A stretch of DNA of 64,000 bases. Origin: Aureliella helgolandensis. Its GTDB lineage: Bacteria > Planctomycetota > Planctomycetia > Pirellulales > Pirellulaceae. The stretch lies in NCBI RefSeq assembly GCF_007752135.1, contig NZ_CP036298.1:6433501-6497500 (forward strand), written 5' to 3'. Of the stretch, positions 37,879 to 46,025 are shown one piece after another (positions within the stretch are counted from its first letter, which is position 1; each line of letters opens with the position of its first letter). The position numbers and the translations under genes are program-made. The notes under the pieces were generated by a model. It was given only the letters and a program-made list of their open reading frames with translations, was not told where the DNA came from and ran no database searches.

Positions 37879-38607
37879 ATGTTTCGAATGCGTCTTTTAG
37901 GCTTACTTGGGTTGTCCAGCTTCGGTGGCAAAGTGCAGCAGTGCCCCGGTTACAAGCAGCTGATTGCCGCATTTCCCATGCTACTGCTAGGTCTGCTGCC
38001 TCTGCTCGGGACCGGATGCTGCATCCAGGGCGGCGGGGCCATGTACAGCAGCTGCGACACTGGGGCCTGCGGCATGGGGGGCAACGGGCTGGGCGCCATC
38101 GCTCGCGGAGCAGGTTGCCAGGGAGGCTGCGGCGACACCTACGTCGGCGAGTGGCTCAGCGAGCCTCCCGTCGTCGACAACTGTGGCTATGCGTGTGGTG
38201 GCTGCGGCCAGTGCAATAGTTGCCAACCTGTTCGCAACCTATTGCGAGCCTTGTGGGGCACGCCGTACATGGGCGGATGTGGCGATTCCGCTTGCGATGG
38301 CGGCTGCGACTCATGTGGAGGCGGCGGTTTTGCTGGCGATTTCGTGTCCGGAGGAGGCGAGTATGTTAGCTCACATTCCGGCGGGGGATGCAACTGTGGA
38401 GGCAATCACTCCTCCGGCGAGCACTACCAAGTCGTACCACATTCGGTCAGCCCAAGTGCTCCGCTGCCAGCCGATTCAATCTTGCAGCCCTCATCTCCCA
38501 AGGCCCCCAAGCCAGCTCCTGAAATAGCTCCGTCGTCTGCAATGCGACTCAACCCGGCTCAAACGCGACGCAATGCCAACCAACAAGCTTCCTATTCATC
38601 TAGGTAG
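37879..38607 (+). CDS. Cys/Gly-rich lipoprotein
   Basis: I do not recognise this 242-aa protein as a named family. An N-terminal hydrophobic segment with lipobox-like LLGTGCC (LIAAFPMLLLGLLPLLGTGC) suggests a lipoprotein. The middle (about 50-185) is Cys/Gly-rich, with CGYACGGCGQCNSCQPV, ACDGGCDSCGGGG and GGGCNCGG, which could bind metal or form disulfides. The C-terminal part is Pro/Ser-rich and disordered. Similar Cys-rich exported proteins occur in planctomycetes. Downstream terminator at 38644-38679. Confidence 0.6.
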   Translation: MFRMRLLGLLGLSSFGGKVQQCPGYKQLIAAFPMLLLGLLPLLGTGCCIQGGGAMYSSCDTGACGMGGNGLGAIARGAGCQGGCGDTYVGEWLSEPPVVDNCGYACGGCGQCNSCQPVRNLLRALWGTPYMGGCGDSACDGGCDSCGGGGFAGDFVSGGGEYVSSHSGGGCNCGGNHSSGEHYQVVPHSVSPSAPLPADSILQPSSPKAPKPAPEIAPSSAMRLNPAQTRRNANQQASYSSR

Positions 38608-38643
38608 CGCGTCTTACAAGAGTTGCAATAGCCTGCGGCGATC

Positions 38644-38679
38644 GGGCTGCTTCCACTTGGGAGGAAGCAGCCCTTCTTT
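38644..38679 (+). terminator. Rho-independent terminator
   Basis: GGGCTGCTTCC pairs with GGAAGCAGCCC (11 bp, 8-nt loop), then TTCTTT. It lies 37 nt after the Cys-rich gene. Confidence 0.85.
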
Positions 38680-39000
38680 GTGCCTCTGCACCAGCCCGGC
38701 TCAACGCGAAGCATGCGGGGCAACGAACGTCGCGAAACGGTGGCTCTAACCTGAACATGCCGAGCACCCGTTCCAGCCTGGGGTATCGAAATACCTCTTT
38801 TCTCAGGCAGGTTTTCTCAGGCAAGCTTTCTCGCGCAACCCGTCATCTTAGACAACCCGAACATCAACGGCCTGTTGATTTGATTGTCGTTCGGCTTTAA
38901 CCCGACGGTGGCGGCTCCCATGATCCTGTAGCGGCAACCACCTAATCCTTGCGCACGCGGAGGATTACTACTTCAATCAGCCGTGAAGCTCTAGCAAGCA
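38680..39000. other. spacer, no gene seen
   Basis: About 320 nt with no clear gene. It separates the terminator of the Cys-rich lipoprotein gene from the convergent bPH2 gene. Confidence 0.3.
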
Positions 39001-39630
39001 CTAGTTCGTTTCAATGTGCAAACTGCGTCTCCTACGCTCTTCACGTCGCACATCGTCGATCAAACTCGCTATTTCTGGCACTTTATCGATCCCGCGCAGA
39101 ATCAACTGAGGATGGGAACGATCCGTGCTTTCAATCGTCACGCTTCCGACCCCCAGCATGCGTTGGACGATACCTTGCTTGTAGCTCACGTCGGCAATAT
39201 CGATGACCTCGATGCGGTCTGTCTGCCGTACTAGCAAGCCCTCTTGATGCACAAATCGCTGGGTAGTCAATTCGTAGTGCATGCTTAAGCGGCGGTACAT
39301 GTAGAGTGCGATGACGTAGCACCAGACCAACAGTACTACCGCCCCTACGATCATCCACACATTGGCCTGGTCCCCCGCGAACAATCCCACCAGGACTAAG
39401 GCAAGCACAGTCACAACCGCCGAAACGACCCACGTCCCGTACATGGCTTTGGGGGAATACCCACCTTTCCAGAGGCTTCGCTCGGGTGGGACCGCGCGAG
39501 CTGCTGCGATCCGCTCGGCTGCAGCAGCCTGGAATTTGTCGCGCGCGGGCGACTCGGAATCGGCAGGGGGAGTCACACTGTTGGGCGGCTCACTACTCGG
39601 TATATCGCTACTCGGTATGTCGCTACTCAT
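39001..39630 (-). CDS. membrane protein with bacterial PH domain (bPH2, YdbS-like)
   Basis: A 209-aa membrane protein. N-terminal polar, Ser/Pro-rich stretch (SSDIPSSDIPSSEPPNS, a short in-frame duplication), two closely spaced membrane spans (WVVSAVVTVLALVLVGLFAG and MIVGAVVLLVWCYVIALYMY), then a bPH2 domain with YELTTQRFVHQEGLLVR and IEVIDIADVSYKQGIVQRML. I start at ATG 39630; AGGA lies about 10 nt upstream. Such proteins sit in the inner membrane; their ligand is unknown. Confidence 0.82.
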   Translation of the reverse strand: MSSDIPSSDIPSSEPPNSVTPPADSESPARDKFQAAAAERIAAARAVPPERSLWKGGYSPKAMYGTWVVSAVVTVLALVLVGLFAGDQANVWMIVGAVVLLVWCYVIALYMYRRLSMHYELTTQRFVHQEGLLVRQTDRIEVIDIADVSYKQGIVQRMLGVGSVTIESTDRSHPQLILRGIDKVPEIASLIDDVRREERRRRSLHIETN

Positions 39631-39957
39631 AGCTCGTTTCCTGTATCGGATGAGATTCGGGGCAAGTTCGGAGGGGACGATTGGATAGGCTATTGGCCGC
39701 ATCACCGTCTTGAACCGTGGAAGTTCGGCAGCGTAGCATTCTAGAGCAATTCCGCCGCCGGTTCACGACCACTGGCAGGAACTCGCCACCGCTTAGGCGC
39801 GAAAAATCGCTCCGCCGTGGAACCGTAGCGGCTCTGGACTTGCACGAAGCGATCTCCCACAGACCCTAGTTGATTTTGCACGACTAGTTTAATATTTCGT
39901 CTGCTGGCGATGTTTCTTTGCAAGCCACAGTTAATCTGTACGAAGGACCCCCATCCC
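39631..39957. other. divergent promoter region of nrdR
   Basis: 327 nt between bPH2 and nrdR, with an AT-rich ACTAGTTTAATATTTCG stretch at about 39880-39900. I looked for an NrdR box and did not find one that fits. Confidence 0.3.
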
Positions 39958-40443
39958 ATGTTCTGTCCCCATTGCGCTGCGGACAACGATCGAGTCATCG
40001 ACTCGCGTGCCTGCGAGGATGGTCGCGCAATTCGCCGCAGACGGATTTGCAATCAATGCAAGAAACGCTTCACGACCTATGAACGGGTCGAGCAGTATAC
40101 GCTGCAAGTTCGAAAAAAAGATGACGCCCGCGAACCTTTTCAACGCGAGAAGATAGAGCAGGGGCTGGAGCGTGCCTGTTGGAAGCGTCCCTTCAGCCGC
40201 GAACAAATTCGCGAGGTGGCCGCACGGGCGGAAGCTCACATCATGTCGGACTACGAGGCCGAGATTCATAGCAGTGTCATTGGCCATATCGTCATGCAGC
40301 AATTAGCCGCATTGGACCACGTTGCGTACGTGCGTTTTGCCAGCGTCTACCGCGAGTTCAAAGATGTGGAGGACTTTGTCGCTGAGCTTGCTCCACTGCG
40401 GCATCCCACTCCCCAGCCACCGTCCCGAGAGAGCACTCTCTAG
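39958..40443 (+). CDS. nrdR: transcriptional repressor NrdR
   Basis: Zinc-finger and ATP-cone regulator of ribonucleotide reductase genes. The 161-aa product has FCPHC at residues 2-6, the second zinc pair ICNQC (31-34), RRRRICNQCKKRFTTYERVE, and the ATP-cone (about 50-140; LQVRKKDDAREPFQREKI, YVRFASVYREFKDVEDF). I start at ATG 39958, with AAGGA about 9 nt upstream. Length and motifs are standard. No nrd gene is in the window. Convergent with the polyprenyl synthase gene, with a 4-nt gap. Confidence 0.95.
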   Translation: MFCPHCAADNDRVIDSRACEDGRAIRRRRICNQCKKRFTTYERVEQYTLQVRKKDDAREPFQREKIEQGLERACWKRPFSREQIREVAARAEAHIMSDYEAEIHSSVIGHIVMQQLAALDHVAYVRFASVYREFKDVEDFVAELAPLRHPTPQPPSRESTL

Positions 40444-40447
40444 GCGG

Positions 40448-41590
40448 CTACTGCTTCCTGGCAATGCTGTAATCGGCAATGGCAAACAGCAACGTTTTGC
40501 TGCGTGAATCGGGGATGCAATCCAGACTCTGCTTGGCGCGTCGCACGCAATGCTCGGCGACCTGAAGCGTGAAATTGCTGGAGCCCGCTTCTTGCAGCTG
40601 GTCTAGCAGCCCCGGGAATGGAAGTTGAGCCGGGCTGTCACCCGTCGGCGAAGCCGCACAGCCATCCAACTGAGCAAGCAGCAACTCGCGTTGCGTGGGA
40701 TCGCAGTCGTTGAGGAGGTGGAGTACGGGGAGCGTTGGTTTGCGCTGCGCGAAATCGGTCCCCAGCGTCTTCCCCACCTGATCGGTGCCCCAATAATCGA
40801 GCCAATCATCGTAGATTTGGAAGGCGAGCCCCAGCATGTTTCCATACTGAAACAGTGCGCGGCGATATTCGCGCGGCGCCTGCCCCGCCCAAGCTCCCAA
40901 TTGGCAGCTCACGCCACACAGTGCACCGGTCTTCTGCAGCAGGATGCTGCGGTACTCTTTGAGCGACAACTCCCAATTGCCAATCGACATCTGCTGCCGC
41001 AACTCCCCTTCGCACAGAAGAGCGGCCGCATCCGCGATGCGTCGTGCCGGCAGCGTACTGCGGCAGGCTGCAGCGAGTGCATAGGCGCGCGTGAAGAGAT
41101 AATCTCCCAGCAGAATCGCGGTGGAATTTCCAGCTTGGGCCATGATGGTCGGTCGATGGCGGCGCTGCTCAGCTCGGTCCATGACATCATCGTGAACCAA
41201 ACTCGCTGCATGCACCAACTCGACCGCTCCGGCAATCGATTGCGTGTCCACTCTTCGTCGGCGGCCCCACTCTTTGTCCAGGCCTGCCGAAGTCGTGGGG
41301 ATGGCTGCTGCAGATAGCAGCACCAACATGGGGCGCAGCCGCTTGCCCCCCATGGAGGCAGCTTGCTGGCTCAACACCTGAACTTCGCGGTGCCGGCTGT
41401 TCACCGCTTGCTGAAGAGTCGCTTCCACTCCGTCGAGCTCTTCTCCGATCAACTCGTGAACGCTTCCCAACAGATGCTCCGTAGAGACCTTACTGCGAGG
41501 GGCTGCGGCGGAGGCATCCAGGCCGCGAAATGAGCGGGCTGAAGTCCAATTGAACGGCTGCGTTTCAAGATCTGTATTGGGTTCGATCAT
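40448..41590 (-). CDS. polyprenyl diphosphate synthase
   Basis: Trans-prenyltransferase of 380 aa making a long-chain polyprenyl diphosphate from IPP (substrate length not determinable). The first aspartate-rich motif is LVHDDVMDRAEQRR and the second QIYDDWLDYWG; GGKRLRPMLV and a typical lysine in GKTLGTDFAQRKPTLP are present. An N-terminal extension of about 40 residues is polar. It begins 6 nt after the moaC stop on the same strand, so it is probably co-transcribed with moaC. Likely products include quinone side chains or carrier lipids. Confidence 0.9.
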   Translation of the reverse strand: MIEPNTDLETQPFNWTSARSFRGLDASAAAPRSKVSTEHLLGSVHELIGEELDGVEATLQQAVNSRHREVQVLSQQAASMGGKRLRPMLVLLSAAAIPTTSAGLDKEWGRRRRVDTQSIAGAVELVHAASLVHDDVMDRAEQRRHRPTIMAQAGNSTAILLGDYLFTRAYALAAACRSTLPARRIADAAALLCEGELRQQMSIGNWELSLKEYRSILLQKTGALCGVSCQLGAWAGQAPREYRRALFQYGNMLGLAFQIYDDWLDYWGTDQVGKTLGTDFAQRKPTLPVLHLLNDCDPTQRELLLAQLDGCAASPTGDSPAQLPFPGLLDQLQEAGSSNFTLQVAEHCVRRAKQSLDCIPDSRSKTLLFAIADYSIARKQ

Positions 41591-41596
41591 CGAAGC

Positions 41597-42112
41597 TTAA
41601 TCCTCGTTTCGCTGAAAATTAGCTCGCTGAAACTCACCACGGACTCCGCCAACTTTGTGAAGTAACTGGACATTCTCAACTACCATCTCCCGGTCGCTGG
41701 ACTTGCACATGTCGTAAACGGTCAACGCGGCAAGGCTGGCCCCCACCATGGCTTCCATCTCGACACCGGTCTTGCCGGTAGCCACCGCCGTGACTTGGAT
41801 CTCTAGCAACTCGGGTTCAAGCCAGGCAAACGCGACTTGCACGCTATCCAGTGGAATACTGTGACACAACGGTATCAGCTCGTCGGTGCGTTTGGCAGCT
41901 CCAATGGCCGCGAGCCGAGCAACCTGCAACACATCCCCTTTTCGCAGGCTATTTCCTCTCACCGCGCGGGCTGTGTCGGCGTTCATGCGGCAGTGGGCCG
42001 ACGCCGTCGCGGATCGGCGCGACACGGCTTTGTCCCCAACATCGATCATGTGGGCCTGTCCGTGCGAGTCGACGTGTGACAAGTGCCCAGCCTGGTGGCT
42101 TTCGCTTTCCAA
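41597..42112 (-). CDS. moaC: cyclic pyranopterin monophosphate synthase MoaC
   Basis: Second step of molybdopterin synthesis, after MoaA. The 171-aa product has LSHVDSHGQAHMIDVGDKAV, LIPLCHSIPLDSV (the LCHxIPL signature), KTGVEMEAMVGASLAALTVYDMC and KVGGVRGEF at the end. The start TTG 42112 is inferred from homology: family proteins begin just upstream of LSHVD, and GGGG lies about 7 nt before the TTG. It is separated from the other moa genes by about 22 kb and paired with the polyprenyl synthase gene. Confidence 0.93.
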   Translation of the reverse strand: MESESHQAGHLSHVDSHGQAHMIDVGDKAVSRRSATASAHCRMNADTARAVRGNSLRKGDVLQVARLAAIGAAKRTDELIPLCHSIPLDSVQVAFAWLEPELLEIQVTAVATGKTGVEMEAMVGASLAALTVYDMCKSSDREMVVENVQLLHKVGGVRGEFQRANFQRNED

Positions 42113-42380
42113 ATCCTATCCCCTTGAGTCTTCCCCCCCATGGTTCACCGAGGGGGGGCATCAATCGCTTTATTGATCAGTTCTATCGATGGTCTATGGA
42201 TCGCTGGTTTCCGTCAGCCTGCCAGGGCAGGGGGGCTACCAGCACCCTTGCTTTTCCTAACTGGTGAACCGCATTTGGGCTCCGACTTTAACACGGCTCC
42301 CCCAGGAGTCGAAATTGTGCCCGCAAGCGGCGTTGCAAGATAGGGTACTAAACCTTTCTCGCGCGACGCCGGCAGCCACG
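42113..42380. promoter_or_regulatory. moaC leader with a strong G/C hairpin
   Basis: At 42133-42158, seven C residues pair with seven G residues around a 12-nt loop, in the 5' leader of moaC (about 20-45 nt ahead of the start). I looked for the conserved Moco-riboswitch layout and could not confirm it. No other gene is present. Confidence 0.35.
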
Positions 42381-42417
42381 AAAAAAGCCCACTCACCACG
42401 AGGGCAAATGGGCTTTT
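42381..42417 (-). terminator. terminator of the HTH-receiver gene
   Basis: Read on the minus strand: AAAAGCCCA pairs with TGGGCTTTT, followed by further T residues (six T in total). It lies about 80 nt after the HTH-receiver stop and ends its transcript before moaC. Confidence 0.75.
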
Positions 42418-42495
42418 AACTAGATAAGTTCGGGGATTTTTCCGAATCGATCGCGGGACCTTTTCTCAAAGGCAACTGAGCTGAGCTTTAAAAGC

Positions 42496-43068
42496 TTAGA
42501 CCAGCTCTTTCTTTCCCCCGACCAAAGTTCGCAGACGTTCGGCCAACAGGCGAGCGTCGAACGGCTTCTTGAACGTTTCGTTGATGGCGGAGCGGTCAAA
42601 GCTAAATGTTTGTCCGTCATCAGGCAGCAACGCAATCAAGACGATTTCGGTAAAATCGTTGTTTTTGCGCAAGTTTTGGCAAATTTGCAGAGCTTCCACT
42701 TTGCCGATCGAGAAATCCACGATCATGCAATCGGGATGGAAACTCTCAGCTTGGATGCCCGCCTCAAAACCACTCGCAGCAGTACCAACTTTGAACGCTT
42801 TCTCAGGAGGCAATTCTCGCTTGAGATTTTCGATCAAAACTTGGTCCTGAGCAACGATCAAGACTTTAGCCATTGCCTCATCTTCCAAGTCTCCCAAGGG
42901 CATACCATGCTCCTTGAGGAACTTAATGAGGTACTCGCGTGGTATGCGACGGTCCTGGGAACCGGGAATGCGATACCCTTTGAGTCGGCCGGAGTCGAAC
43001 CATTTGCTTACGGTCCGAGGGGCCACCTTACAGATCTTAGCGACCTGTCCTGTGGTGAACACCTTCAT
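42496..43068 (-). CDS. HTH DNA-binding domain fused to an atypical receiver domain
   Basis: A 190-aa regulator. Residues 1-55 form a small winged-helix/excisionase-like HTH (FTTGQVAKICKVAPRTVSKW, GYRIPGSQDRRIPREYL). Residues of about 66-190 form a CheY-like receiver with phospho-acceptor Asp 118 in CMIVDFSIG and Lys 168 in FKKPFD. The receiver is atypical: where the acidic pair should follow the first strand it reads VLIVAQDQ, and the usual Thr/Ser after the fourth strand is Leu (LIALLPDD). Shine-Dalgarno GGAG lies about 10 nt before ATG 43068. HTH-receiver proteins of this order are known in planctomycetes. No kinase is adjacent. Confidence 0.85.
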   Translation of the reverse strand: MKVFTTGQVAKICKVAPRTVSKWFDSGRLKGYRIPGSQDRRIPREYLIKFLKEHGMPLGDLEDEAMAKVLIVAQDQVLIENLKRELPPEKAFKVGTAASGFEAGIQAESFHPDCMIVDFSIGKVEALQICQNLRKNNDFTEIVLIALLPDDGQTFSFDRSAINETFKKPFDARLLAERLRTLVGGKKELV

Positions 43069-44128
43069 ATGCAGGATCTCCGTTTTCCTTACGTGTTTTA
43101 AGAGCTAACTCAGTCCTGAAACAGAACCAAGGTCAGCCAGTACGCCCCTGCTCATCAAACTGCTCTGGGAAAATCCCGCGGCGTCGGACGCCAATCCTTT
43201 GACGACACATCTGATAAACACTTGGGTCAGGGCTTCAAGTGGCCAGAACCATTTGACGTTGGGCTCAGCTTTCCTTCCGCCTAATTCCGACCTGCAGTCA
43301 GTTGCCTTGCGGTCCCGCGTTCTCAACTTTGACCACAACATCCACACCCCCGAGCGAAAGTGTGGCCGTCGATCCGTCTGTTGTGAAAAACCGCCGTTCC
43401 AGTCCGCACACCATCTCACGATGTGTACATGGAGAACCCATGGATGAAACCACCTACAAGCTGCACTTTGCAGCTTGAGTAGCATTCCAGCTAACCTTAC
43501 TCTTCGAGTATGGCTGCTCAGTTAGATTCCCCCCTAACTGAACCAGCAGTCCGCACGCCATTGGAATCAATCGATCCGTTGGGACTTTGCAGAACAAACT
43601 GTCCGCTGTTAGTTTTCGATTCAAATGGGGTAATTACTTTAGCAAGATTGCTCGTTTACATAGGACCAAACCCCATAATCCCATTTTCGTGACTACCCTT
43701 GCTAGCAATACCGTCATAAACCACTCGCTGGGGCGGGGTACAACCGTCAAATTCGCCAAATTTTCACACTGCTCAATGCTAGCTTCGCTACTTTCGTGAA
43801 TTCGCGATTTCCCTCGAAAGCTCGATTTCATCTCAACTTTCGCGGAACGCATTCCTCCAACTGATCAGCAACTTTTGCTTATTCTGCGCCCATCCGCAGA
43901 CATCCCCCAACTTCTCTTTACACTTAAGACTCCTATCATGTAATCTTACACAGCATTGCAATGCGAGCTTGCCAACTCGTTTCGCCAGTCTGGGATGCCC
44001 CTCCCCCCTAGGATTCAAGGCTGGATAGTACGATGTTTGCGGTACTTAGGTTTGCAGCGAATCGCGAACACGAACGACCCCGTGTGGCTCCAGTGGCATT
44101 GGACCCAACGGAATAGGGACTACGACTC
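43069..44128. other. 1.06-kb region with no supported gene
   Basis: The longest stretch without a convincing gene. Frames here do not look like protein and do not match a family. A perfect 9-bp hairpin, CAAGCTGCA/TGCAGCTTG with a CTT loop, lies at 43457-43477. Composition is more AT-rich around 43580-43960. Small RNA, a short unrecognised protein, or a decayed gene are all possible. Confidence 0.4.
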
Positions 44129-45682
44129 ATGAACGGACTCGGACTAATCTTGATCATCTTGGCTGCTGGCCAAGTGAATCCCAATGGTCTGTTGGGACAA
44201 TTGCCGAATCCCGCTGCGCAACAGGACCCGCAAGCCCGAAATTACGGCTGGGAACCAGATCCGGTTGATCAAAAACTGACTTACTACATCCAGATATCTC
44301 CCGAAGAGGCTCAGCAAATGCTCGGCCGCGGCGGCGAAATCAAGGAGAGCTTCAGTGATATCCCGGCAGAACTAGTTGGGCGCGTGCAGCGTTTCGTAGT
44401 CCGCTTTGGAACCGAACCTTTGCCACGCACGCCAAGTCTAGAAGTGATCCGTACTTGGCCCAGTATCAACACCGCGGATGTGACTGCCGCTTTGGACTCC
44501 GTCGGAAACGGGAGAATGGCAGAAGTCGATCGCTCCTCGATTGTAGATGTTCAACGCAGTGGCAGCAGCAGTGCATTCCCCCCCGGGTTGGGAGCAAATT
44601 CGAATGGATCGAGCTTGCCCAACAACGGAGTGTCCTTGCCGCCTGCTGGCAGCTCAGGCAATCTAGCGGATGAAGCTCGCGCCCAGAGCAATCGTCTGTC
44701 CGATCTGTCAACCAAGTTTCCGACGCAACCACCCACCTCCGGTGGTTATGCAGGCTCTACCTCAGGTGGTTATACAAGCCCCACACCACCACCCTCCGAC
44801 CAGTTTCTAGCCGGCAGCCGTGGTGCACCGCCCGCAACGACGGGACTCAACACCGGAAGTCCAACCGCCCAGCAATACCCCTCGGGCGTTTCGGGAGGGT
44901 TGCCGTCGACCCAATCTCCCACAGGTTCCAATTTTGGTGCTTCTGCGAACGGTTCGAATACCCCATGGACTTCAGCATCTGCCCCACCGGGGCAAGGTAG
45001 CCCCTCCGCTCTGACAGCCGACGCTCGCTCGTCGTCGGGACAAAACTACGGAGGTCCGAACGGCTATAGCAACCCGAACTACGGGCAGTCCTCGACTGCC
45101 GATTACTCAAAATTCAATTCCAATGCGGGACAGACACCTCCCTCATTAGCCGACTCCGGCAGCTACACTCAGCCCTACGCTGGCAATGGGACTCCGGGTT
45201 TCGGCGGCAATCCGCTCACCCCGACACTCAACGATCGCACATTGGGACGCGACCCATACGGGAACGCCCCCAATTACAGTGGCAACAATTACACCAGCGC
45301 CCCGGCTTCAGGCAACCCAAATGCTCTAAACGCAGCTGACGCGCAGGAACTGCAGGAACTGAGAAGCCTTGTTGCCCGCAGAGGATTTCTCACAGATACG
45401 CAAACTGCCACTCCTGCTCCCAATAGTAGCTCACCAGCAGACCGTCCTGCTGCAACTGAAAGCAAGGAAGACGTCGACGCACTCAAAGCCAAGTTGGTTG
45501 CCGCTGAAAGTGCCGCAGTGGAAGCTGCTGAGGAAGCCGCGCAGACGAAGTCGATGGGGACGCTGGTTCAGGTAATCTTCCTATTCTCAGCAGTCGTCAA
45601 TGTTTACCTGGGAGTTCTGATCCGCAAACTCTTGGGGCGCTACCGAAGTCTGCTCTCGAATATTCGTAGCCAAACCGCTTGA
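44129..45682 (+). CDS. disordered membrane-anchored hypothetical protein
   Basis: I do not recognise the 517-aa product. A hydrophobic N-terminus (NGLGLILIILAAGQV) could be a signal or anchor. Residues of about 40-130 form a compact region with LTYYIQISPEEAQQMLGRGG and RFVVRFGTEPLPR. Residues of about 150-400 are low-complexity and rich in Gly, Ser, Asn and Pro with repeated NPNYG- and SGGYT-type segments. The C-terminal part has a short coiled-coil (KAKLVAAESAAVEAAEEAAQ) and a final membrane span (MGTLVQVIFLFSAVVNVYLG). It may be a surface or filament-linked protein. Confidence 0.6.
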   Translation: MNGLGLILIILAAGQVNPNGLLGQLPNPAAQQDPQARNYGWEPDPVDQKLTYYIQISPEEAQQMLGRGGEIKESFSDIPAELVGRVQRFVVRFGTEPLPRTPSLEVIRTWPSINTADVTAALDSVGNGRMAEVDRSSIVDVQRSGSSSAFPPGLGANSNGSSLPNNGVSLPPAGSSGNLADEARAQSNRLSDLSTKFPTQPPTSGGYAGSTSGGYTSPTPPPSDQFLAGSRGAPPATTGLNTGSPTAQQYPSGVSGGLPSTQSPTGSNFGASANGSNTPWTSASAPPGQGSPSALTADARSSSGQNYGGPNGYSNPNYGQSSTADYSKFNSNAGQTPPSLADSGSYTQPYAGNGTPGFGGNPLTPTLNDRTLGRDPYGNAPNYSGNNYTSAPASGNPNALNAADAQELQELRSLVARRGFLTDTQTATPAPNSSSPADRPAATESKEDVDALKAKLVAAESAAVEAAEEAAQTKSMGTLVQVIFLFSAVVNVYLGVLIRKLLGRYRSLLSNIRSQTA

Positions 45683-46025
45683 TTGCTGAGCGTCACCTCA
45701 AAAATCGCTCACAGGCACGGTGCTAGCGAGTCTTCTTCTTTCGCGGTGGCGGCGGCCGTAAGCCTGAAAAACGATACGGCGGGAGGCAGCGTTAGAAAGA
45801 GCGACACTCGCGGTGTGAGATTGCGAATAGCGGCTTGCTAGCGTCAACGATTGGGGCGACGCACGGGTTGGGTGATTCTCACGGCCCGGGGGGCCATGCT
45901 ACCGGGGACGGTACCAATCGCAGCCCGCTGGTGAGCAAGGAGTGGTGATTGCCGCGACAACGCGATTGGGATTGCTACAATCGTGGCACAACTCAGAACG
46001 CTCTTAAACCGACATACGCGGTCGG
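45683..46025. other. spacer, no gene
   Basis: 343 nt between convergent genes. I see no gene and no terminator with a clear T tract. Confidence 0.35.

Noticed and set aside
42113..42380. Moco riboswitch ahead of moaC
   Set aside because: A strong hairpin exists but I could not find the conserved core of the Moco riboswitch. A covariance-model search would be decisive.
43105..43485. 126-codon minus-strand frame in the 1-kb gene-free region
   Set aside because: No family features, no convincing ribosome-binding site, and its start lies inside a hairpin; left as unsupported.
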